Positions 58,565-64,000 of a stretch of 64,000 nt of DNA are shown here, piece by piece. The translations under genes were made by a program, and so were the position numbers. The notes beneath the pieces are model-generated. The model had not been told where the DNA came from. It saw nothing but the letters and a program-made list of their open reading frames with translations, and did not search any database. Source of the stretch: Fuerstiella marisgermanici (lineage in GTDB: Bacteria > Planctomycetota > Planctomycetia > Planctomycetales > Planctomycetaceae); contig NZ_CP017641.1 of assembly GCF_001983935.1 (NCBI RefSeq), positions 5,208,001 to 5,272,000 of the forward strand, given 5' to 3'. Within the stretch, counting starts at the first letter, position 1; the number at the start of each line of letters is the position of its first letter.

Positions 58565-59149
58565 CTACGGCAGCGGGACGCCCTTGAATACCAGTTCGCG
58601 GCGCTCGCCTTCATGGCCAAATGAAAAACGGAAGGTGACAGTATCAGACTCTCGAAACTTACCCGACAAGGTAAAGAGGTAAACCTTAGACTTCGGCGAA
58701 GAGCCTTTCGACGGTTCCGTTGGGAACACGGCAGCGCGAAGACATTGATAATCAAGATCCATTTCAGCAACTCCGCGGGCCCGGGTTGTGATGATGTGAC
58801 CATTCGTTTCAATGCTGATTGTGCCCGGTAGCTCCGTACCGTCAGCGGTTTCGGCTTTGAAGCCCAAAGGCTCGTCTTTATCGGTGAGCTTCTCGATCAC
58901 GGTTGCCACACGCATCCATGGAACTGCGTTGTCGCCGGGAGGATGGCCACCGCCGGAAATCAGTTCTTGAGAATCAAGAAAGGCAATCCCTTTCGTGACG
59001 CCAAGCAGCGAAACCCGATAGTCGTCGTTTTGCTGCACGGATTCGAACTTGGCAATCTCTGATTCCCGCGGGTCTTCTTCGGCGTTCGATAATACAGCAA
59101 CCCCGCCTACGACAACCGTGATACCAATCAGGGCAACAAGCCTGTTCAT
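58565..59149 (-). CDS. Secreted hypothetical protein
   Basis: A 194-residue protein with a leader (LVALIGITVVVGGVAVLSNA) and a beta-rich body: ESVQQNDDYRVSLLGVTKGIAFLD, PWMRVATVIEKLTDKD, SKVYLFTLSGKFRESDTVTFRFSFGHEGE. The pattern suggests one or two immunoglobulin-like or DUF-type beta-sandwich domains. I do not recognise the family. There is no cysteine pair or catalytic motif to note. It follows the repeat island and is divergent from the DUF3604 gene. Confidence 0.65.
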   Translation of the reverse strand: MNRLVALIGITVVVGGVAVLSNAEEDPRESEIAKFESVQQNDDYRVSLLGVTKGIAFLDSQELISGGGHPPGDNAVPWMRVATVIEKLTDKDEPLGFKAETADGTELPGTISIETNGHIITTRARGVAEMDLDYQCLRAAVFPTEPSKGSSPKSKVYLFTLSGKFRESDTVTFRFSFGHEGERRELVFKGVPLP

Positions 59150-59319
59150 TCTGGATTTTCCTTACGATTAGCAATAGGCATGATTGAGCGGCATAAAGTT
59201 AGAGTTCACCGGATAGCCATGTGTGAGCGTGGATGGAAATTGGTCGTGGCCCGCAATACCGGTGCAACGGCGTGGTTGAACAGGACGGCTTTGCCGCTTC
59301 TATGGGGGTTGACCGCAGT

Positions 59320-59616
59320 TTACGGTGCTCGAGCGTGGACGACGCGTGGCTGATGCCTTGTGAAAACACGAGGCAACGGACGATAAACCAGTTGCGTCAC
59401 CACGTCGGTATTACACCGTGGACAACGCTGAGGGTCAAGGCTTTTGATCCCTGAGGCAGCCTGTTTCGACGCGGCACGGCCGTCTTCGGCAGACAACTGT
59501 TCGCACACACGCTTTCGCTGACCCGCATTGCAATTGGCATACAGGCCGCTGCGGCGAATCATCCGCTGACCCTTCGGCGGCACGTGTTCAAACCAGCGGT
59601 TCAGAAATTTATACGT
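59320..59616 (-). pseudogene. IS91-like (Y2) transposase remnant, C-terminal part
   Basis: The segment KFLNRWFEHVPPKGQRMIRRSGLYANC, a helical stretch, then DPQRCPRCNTDVVTQLVYRPLP resembles the C-terminal end of IS91/Y2-type transposases, which have the HVLPKG and CPRC motifs. About 99 codons remain, without the N-terminal catalytic tyrosines, and the frame runs into unrelated sequence overlapping the start of the DUF3604 gene. No ends of an IS were found. It is a decayed fragment. Confidence 0.6.
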
Positions 59617-59736
59617 CGCTTCGACGACCAACAGACTCGCAGAAGTTCGTTTGCAAAATGCTTCTGTCAACAGTTCAATGGGGAGGCTCATGCTGTCATC
59701 AAACTGGAAGAGTGTGTCAGGAAAGAATCTTTGCAA

Positions 59737-62238
59737 ATGATTAACGTTACAGGAACACAGAGTGTGTTGTGCGTGGTCCTGGCGCAATTGCTGTGGCTTG
59801 GCAGCATCCGGGGGGACGAGGGTTACGATTTCAAGGGCAAAAAGAATGCGTTCGCGTTTAACAAGGTGGATCGCCTGATCAATGGTCAACTGCTGGATAG
59901 CTCGGGTTACTACGAACCTTCGGTGACGACAGTCGGTAACTCTGTCCGCATCGCAATGCTGGAATTCGAACCCGGTGCCGGCGATCGCATTGTTACGGGG
60001 ACACTGACCTCCGAGGGCACCTTGACAAACAGACGTGTGTTGACACGTGCAGCAGGACAGTATCGCAATCCGATAATTTCAGTCGATGGAAAGGGAATCC
60101 AGTGGCTCACGTTTGAATCGCTGCAGCAGGACGTCTGGAGCGTATTCGTTTGCAAGGAGCTGGCCGGTGGCGGCTTCGCAGACGCGACAAGAATCAGCGG
60201 ACGTGGCGTATCGGCGATCAATCACGACGTGGCGGCATTGACGGATGGTGGAATCGCTGTCGTCTGGCAGGAAGACCAGGGCGGACAATGGGACGTCCGA
60301 TTCGCTCGAACGAATCAGTCACCGGAACTGGCCAACAGAACTTCCCTGTCTCCCTCGACCGATGCTCGCTCGACTCATACCGCCTCGACGCTCGCCACGG
60401 AAAGGAAACGGGGGCAGGGCATGACAAACCTCTCTGCGACAAACCAACGGGGAGACTGGCGACCGGTGATCGCGGCCGGGCCGGACGGACGACTGTGTGT
60501 CGCATGGGACGCTTATGACGGTGAGAGCTTTTCGGTCCGGCTCGTTCGTTTCGACGGCGACCAATGGGGAGAACCATTTTTTGCGGCCCATTCCCGAGCT
60601 TTCGAAGGCCGAGCGGATCTGACCTTTGATGCTGCCGGAAGACTGTTTGTTCTGTGGGAAGAAGGCGGCTGGAACTGGGGCAAGGAGTATCGAGACTTCG
60701 AAAGCGAAACAAATACGCAGGGGCCGCTGCATCGATTTCGCTACATTCACGTTGCCGAGATTCGTGACGACAACCAGGTCGTTGCGCTGGGCCTGCCGTT
60801 GCCGTCCGTTCGTGAGGCGCGCAGTCGCGAGGACGTGATTGCCGAGCGCAATGAACTCGGCCTGTACTACGAACGCGGTCGCTTCGCTCTTGATGGAAGC
60901 GGTCAGTTGTGGGTGTTCTACCGCCATTACTTCTATCCGCAACTCGGCGTTACTCGCCAACCCGTTCATCACATTGAAGCGGGCTGGCGTTTGTATGGAC
61001 GCTGCTTTCAGGATGGCAAGTGGTCCGGTCTGATTGGTCTGGAACCAAACCAGCGAGACGGAATGCAGCACCTTTCACTCACGCCAACCGAACACGGGCT
61101 GGCAGCTGTCTGGACCACAGGCCGAACTCACCGTGGCCGGGCGTCCGGGCCACAGGGAGTGGCAGTCGCGTTTCTGGACGACGAATCCAAAGACGCACTG
61201 GCACCGTTCGAACACGTTTCGGACCTGGCGGCGACCGATCATCCAGTCTCAATGGGTAACGGCCGGCGAGATAAGAAATTCGCACCGCAGTCCATCGACG
61301 GCAGGGACTATGAAGTCTATTTTGGAGATCTGCACCGTCACACGGATCTGTCGCTGTGCCGCGTTTATTTTGACGGCACATTGGATGACGCCTACCGCTA
61401 CGCCATCGAAGCGGCGGAACTTGATTTCCTCGGCGTCACGGACCACGCGCGCGACATCAGCAATGGTGACGTCGGCAGCCAGTTGTGGTGGCGCAGTATC
61501 AAAGAGGTTACTCGGCACAGGCTGGAAGACACGTTCTTTCCAATGTTCGCTTACGAACGCAGTCACGGTGAGACGGACCACAACGTGATTTCACTCCGCA
61601 GTGATATGCTGCGTCCGTACAATCCTTCACTGAAAACGTTCTGGAATGAGATCGACGACGATACGTTCACGATTCCGCACAACCCCATCAGGCCGCTAAA
61701 GGCGTTCGCCTTTCATGATGATGAGAAACGTCCGTTGCTGGAGATCTATCAGGCCTGCCGCGACAACGCTATGCATGGAGAAGCCCACATTGGCCTGGAT
61801 CAGGGATATCACATGGGCTTTATTGCCAGCAGCGATCACATGGCGACTCGAACAGCGTTCGCCTGCGTCTGGTCACCAAAGCGGAACCACGAAACAATAT
61901 TTCGATCTCTGCAGGCAAGGCGTACGTACGCTGCCACGGCGAAGATCCGGCTGGTGTTTCGCACGGGGGACCACTGGATGGGCGAAATTGTCACGGCGCT
62001 GGAGATGCCGGAGTTTTCATTCGACATCGAGGCCGCCGCGCCGATTGATCGTGTCGCTGTCGTTCAGGATGGACGGGTTGTGAAGACACTGACACCCAAC
62101 CGAAAAGACGCGATCGAATTCAGCGCGACATTTCGGCCGGAAGGCGATGTTAGAGAATCGCCGTACGTCTACATTCACGTGCTTCAGCAGAACGGTGATC
62201 AGGCCTGGTCGTCCCCAATCTGGCTGGAAACGCCGTGA
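59737..62238 (+). CDS. DUF3604 (PHP-like) secreted protein with propeller-like N-terminal part
   Basis: About 833 residues. Start at 59737 is chosen because it gives a leader (VLCVVLAQLLWLGSIRG); the frame is open to 59584. Residues about 40-520 contain repeated beta-rich units (PVIAAGPDGRLCVAWDAYDG, DLTFDAAGRLFVLWEEGGW, LDGSGQLWVFYRHYF) like a propeller. The DUF3604 domain starts near 529: YFGDLHRHTDLSLCRVYFDGT, DFLGVTDHARDIS, FAYERSH and HNVISLRSDM, a PHP-type metal-dependent phosphoesterase fold. Substrate is unknown. Possible role in degrading a phosphorylated or glycan compound. Confidence 0.88.
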   Translation: MINVTGTQSVLCVVLAQLLWLGSIRGDEGYDFKGKKNAFAFNKVDRLINGQLLDSSGYYEPSVTTVGNSVRIAMLEFEPGAGDRIVTGTLTSEGTLTNRRVLTRAAGQYRNPIISVDGKGIQWLTFESLQQDVWSVFVCKELAGGGFADATRISGRGVSAINHDVAALTDGGIAVVWQEDQGGQWDVRFARTNQSPELANRTSLSPSTDARSTHTASTLATERKRGQGMTNLSATNQRGDWRPVIAAGPDGRLCVAWDAYDGESFSVRLVRFDGDQWGEPFFAAHSRAFEGRADLTFDAAGRLFVLWEEGGWNWGKEYRDFESETNTQGPLHRFRYIHVAEIRDDNQVVALGLPLPSVREARSREDVIAERNELGLYYERGRFALDGSGQLWVFYRHYFYPQLGVTRQPVHHIEAGWRLYGRCFQDGKWSGLIGLEPNQRDGMQHLSLTPTEHGLAAVWTTGRTHRGRASGPQGVAVAFLDDESKDALAPFEHVSDLAATDHPVSMGNGRRDKKFAPQSIDGRDYEVYFGDLHRHTDLSLCRVYFDGTLDDAYRYAIEAAELDFLGVTDHARDISNGDVGSQLWWRSIKEVTRHRLEDTFFPMFAYERSHGETDHNVISLRSDMLRPYNPSLKTFWNEIDDDTFTIPHNPIRPLKAFAFHDDEKRPLLEIYQACRDNAMHGEAHIGLDQGYHMGFIASSDHMATRTAFACVWSPKRNHETIFRSLQARRTYAATAKIRLVFRTGDHWMGEIVTALEMPEFSFDIEAAAPIDRVAVVQDGRVVKTLTPNRKDAIEFSATFRPEGDVRESPYVYIHVLQQNGDQAWSSPIWLETP

Positions 62239-62475
62239 GCCGTCAGCTATTTTGGTTCGCACGACAGAGTGGCATCCTGACATCGAAAAACAATTGCATG
62301 AAATATCAGGTTCTTTGTGGGTGAGGCATTAATTCGTTAGTTTTCGTGGGATGAAGGGAACAGATTTTCACGAACTGATTTTGGGGCTGGCTACGCCGTC
62401 GTTGCTGCTGTCGATCTAAGCGACGTCAACACTAGAAGGGCTGCCGGCAGGTGCAGCCGTTCGCGCCGCTGGCTA
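62239..62475. other. Intergenic region, nothing recognised
   Basis: About 240 bp between the DUF3604 stop and the palindromic element; no gene or hairpin noticed. Confidence 0.4.
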
Positions 62476-62733
62476 AGAACCCCTAACAAAACCTGAGTGA
62501 GCCGCGACGTTTGTGGTTTCGTTTCAGGCAAGAAGTGAGAAGGAGGCGACAAATGTCGTCGACGGCGAACGACGCCGCCTGAGGCGGAACCACAAGCGGC
62601 CCGGAGGGTTGCGACGACAGTAGCCGATCTGCAGCGTCAGCGCTCCTCGACGACATCTGTCGCCTCGTCACTTTTCCTTGCATCCCGACCACTGTCGTCA
62701 CAACGCGGCCACACAGGTTTTGTTAGGGGTTCT
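62476..62733. repeat. MITE-like 258-bp palindromic element
   Basis: Perfect 20-bp terminal inverted repeats (AGAACCCCTAACAAAACCTG at 62476-62495 and its complement at 62714-62733). The interior continues the symmetry imperfectly, with GGCGACAAATGTCGTCG and CGACGACATCTGTCGCC facing each other, so the whole element could fold into one long hairpin. No transposase inside. No clear target duplication. Located between convergent genes. Confidence 0.8.
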
Positions 62734-62745
62734 AAATCAGCGTTC

Positions 62746-63954
62746 TTAGTCCCGTCGCCCCACCAGTGTTCCGATACTCACTCGGTCGCCGGGATACAGC
62801 ACAACGCTGTCGCCTTCGGTCAATCCGTTCAGCACTTCCGCAGCGTCATCATTGCGGTGGCCGAGTTCCAGGGGTTGCAGTTCGGTAATGTTGTCTGAGC
62901 TGATAACAAAGACAGACCACTGGCCTCCTTCGCGAAACAACGCACCGGTCGGCACAGTCAGCACATCATCGGCTTCCCACCGCACGATGTCCGCCTCCAC
63001 TCGAAAGCCGTCTCCCAGCACGGTACGAGTTTCCGGCGGATCGACAAAATCGATGATCACGTTGACTCGCTGCTCTTCAATTCCCAGAGCACTCACTTTC
63101 GTAAACGCGGAAGGCTCAACCAGACGCACCCGAGCTTCCAGAGATTTGTCGCCGCCCCATTCGTTCAGCATGACTCGAGCACCGGGCGGAATTTTCACGG
63201 CATCGGTGGATAGCACGTCGACCTCCACTTCCAGATCGGCGGGGTCGCCGAGTTCCATGATACGGTCGCCCGGTTTCACAATCGTGGCGCTCTCCTGGAA
63301 GACGCGGAGCACTCGACCGGAAATTGGCGACGTGATCGGAAAGCTCCACTCCGCAATTTCGGAGTTGTCGTCACTACTGTCCGTTCTCAGCAAAGCTGCT
63401 TTGGCCTGTGCGAGTTCGAATTCGGCTATCTCCACTTCAAAGCGAGCCGCGCTGTAATCGTTTTGAGCCTTGCGGAATGCAACCGTCTGGCGATTAAGTT
63501 CCTGTTCGGAAACGGCGTTTTTTTTCGCGAGCTGCTGCAGCCGCCCCATTTCCGCTTCTTCCAGATTTAGCGTTTCCAGCGCCGATGCGAGTCGCGGTCG
63601 GGCCTGGCTGACTCGCGCTTCAGCCGCCTTCACCCGTGCCTGAGCGAGCGCGATGGCGCGCGGATCCAGTAACGTGGGGTCTGTCGGTTCGATTGTGGTT
63701 AGATGCGTCTGTCTGGCAACAACTTCGTCGCCGGGATCGAGTCCAATTCGCACCAGCCGACCGCTAAGCGGAGCCGACACAACATAGCGTTCGCGAATGC
63801 GGGTGCGGCCATCGTCACTAATCGTCACCACCAGCGGCCCGCGTGCGATTGTGGCGACATCGACCAGCACTGGCTTGGGCTGCATGGCAAAGACCAACGC
63901 AGCAACGACGCCAGCGGCGATCAGAAAGACAAACATTCGTCGTAGCCAGATCAT
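62746..63954 (-). CDS. Periplasmic adaptor (HlyD/RND-type membrane-fusion protein)
   Basis: A 402-residue protein with an N-terminal membrane anchor (MFVFLIAAGVVAALVFAM), two biotinyl-lipoyl-like halves (VVSAPLSGRLVRIGLDPGDEV and FPITSPISGRVLRVFQESATIVKPGDRI) flanking an alpha-helical coiled-coil hairpin of about 110 residues (LAQARVKAAEARVSQARPRL..., DYSAARFEVEIAEFELAQAK), then beta-barrel and membrane-proximal domains ending with VLNGLTEGDSVVLYPGDRVS. It links an inner-membrane pump to an outer-membrane channel. The preceding frame (63958-64000) probably encodes the end of the partner transporter. Confidence 0.92.
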   Translation of the reverse strand: MIWLRRMFVFLIAAGVVAALVFAMQPKPVLVDVATIARGPLVVTISDDGRTRIRERYVVSAPLSGRLVRIGLDPGDEVVARQTHLTTIEPTDPTLLDPRAIALAQARVKAAEARVSQARPRLASALETLNLEEAEMGRLQQLAKKNAVSEQELNRQTVAFRKAQNDYSAARFEVEIAEFELAQAKAALLRTDSSDDNSEIAEWSFPITSPISGRVLRVFQESATIVKPGDRIMELGDPADLEVEVDVLSTDAVKIPPGARVMLNEWGGDKSLEARVRLVEPSAFTKVSALGIEEQRVNVIIDFVDPPETRTVLGDGFRVEADIVRWEADDVLTVPTGALFREGGQWSVFVISSDNITELQPLELGHRNDDAAEVLNGLTEGDSVVLYPGDRVSIGTLVGRRD

Positions 63955-63957
63955 GCT

Positions 63958-63999
63958 CTATTCTTTCCCCTTCAACACCGCAAACAAATCCAGGTGATA
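63958..63999 (-). CDS. C-terminal end of a probable transporter partner gene (partial)
   Basis: Fourteen codons including the stop run in from the right edge: YHLDLFAVLKGKE and TAG. Only 3 bp separate this stop from the ATG of the adaptor gene, as in an operon. The ending is compatible with an ABC permease or RND component, but too short to assign. Confidence 0.35.
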   Translation of the reverse strand, partial: YHLDLFAVLKGKE

Positions 64000-64000
64000 C

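Noticed and set aside
59584-59736. Upstream extension of the DUF3604 gene
   Set aside because: The 51 extra residues have no leader character and overlap the transposase remnant; the ATG at 59737 gives a normal signal peptide.

Overview
The window looks like a chromosomal segment of a planctomycete (phylum Planctomycetota, probably Planctomycetales). The evidence is a back-to-back DUF1501 and DUF1549/DUF1553 (PSD1-type cytochrome) pair, a formylglycine sulfatase, several secreted LamG or PHP-domain proteins, DUF4350, a Roco-type LRR GTPase and FloA. GC is moderate to high and Tat or Sec leaders are frequent. I do not assign a genus.

Layout. 3-1616: end of a GHL10-type glycosidase, then an RRM protein behind a hairpin-rich leader. 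1925-9586: a plus-strand glycan locus holding a zinc-ribbon protein, FloA, a GT4 glycosyltransferase, an alpha/alpha-toroid protein, a 41-aa lysine-rich protein, a GH130, a second GT4 and a second GH130, with four ATGA stop/start overlaps. 9793-14402: DUF1501 and PSD1 pair on the minus strand. 14873-17555: a PL1 pectate lyase gene split by an intact ISAs1-family element; removing the element plus one target copy restores the frame exactly. 17903-20489: sulfatase, then a minus-strand small membrane protein-rnk-hpf cluster. 20858-23465: PAS histidine kinase and NtrC-type regulator. 23795-33745: MFS permease, a minus-strand group (ROK regulator, ATP-grasp-like protein, GT2, aminotransferase), a Kef-type antiporter with a small Ric-like protein, tRNA-Ser(GCU), an M28 peptidase and a small membrane protein. 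34206-43137: gluzincin-like protease, ZIP transporter, NHL protein, GSII glutamine synthetase with a candidate sigma-54 promoter, polysaccharide deacetylase, DapF and a small CxxC protein. 43190-51594: DUF4350 pair, SDR, PL10-like lyase and ceramidase-like enzyme with LamG. 52207-55668: an 1153-aa LRR-Roc-COR protein. 55669-58564: a repeat island around one conserved hypothetical gene. 58565-64000: secreted proteins, a transposase remnant, a DUF3604 protein, a MITE-like palindrome and an RND/ABC-type membrane-fusion protein.

How it fits together. Carbohydrate handling dominates: mannoside phosphorylase-like GH130s paired with GT4s, two pectate lyases, a sulfatase, a deacetylase and secreted hydrolases. 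The least explained material is non-coding. There are three copies of a 99-bp hairpin element, two of which start two bases after a stop codon. There is also a 403-bp direct duplication carrying 28-bp inverted repeats, a 42-bp degenerate minisatellite and a 258-bp terminal-inverted-repeat element. No CRISPR array, phage or rRNA was seen.
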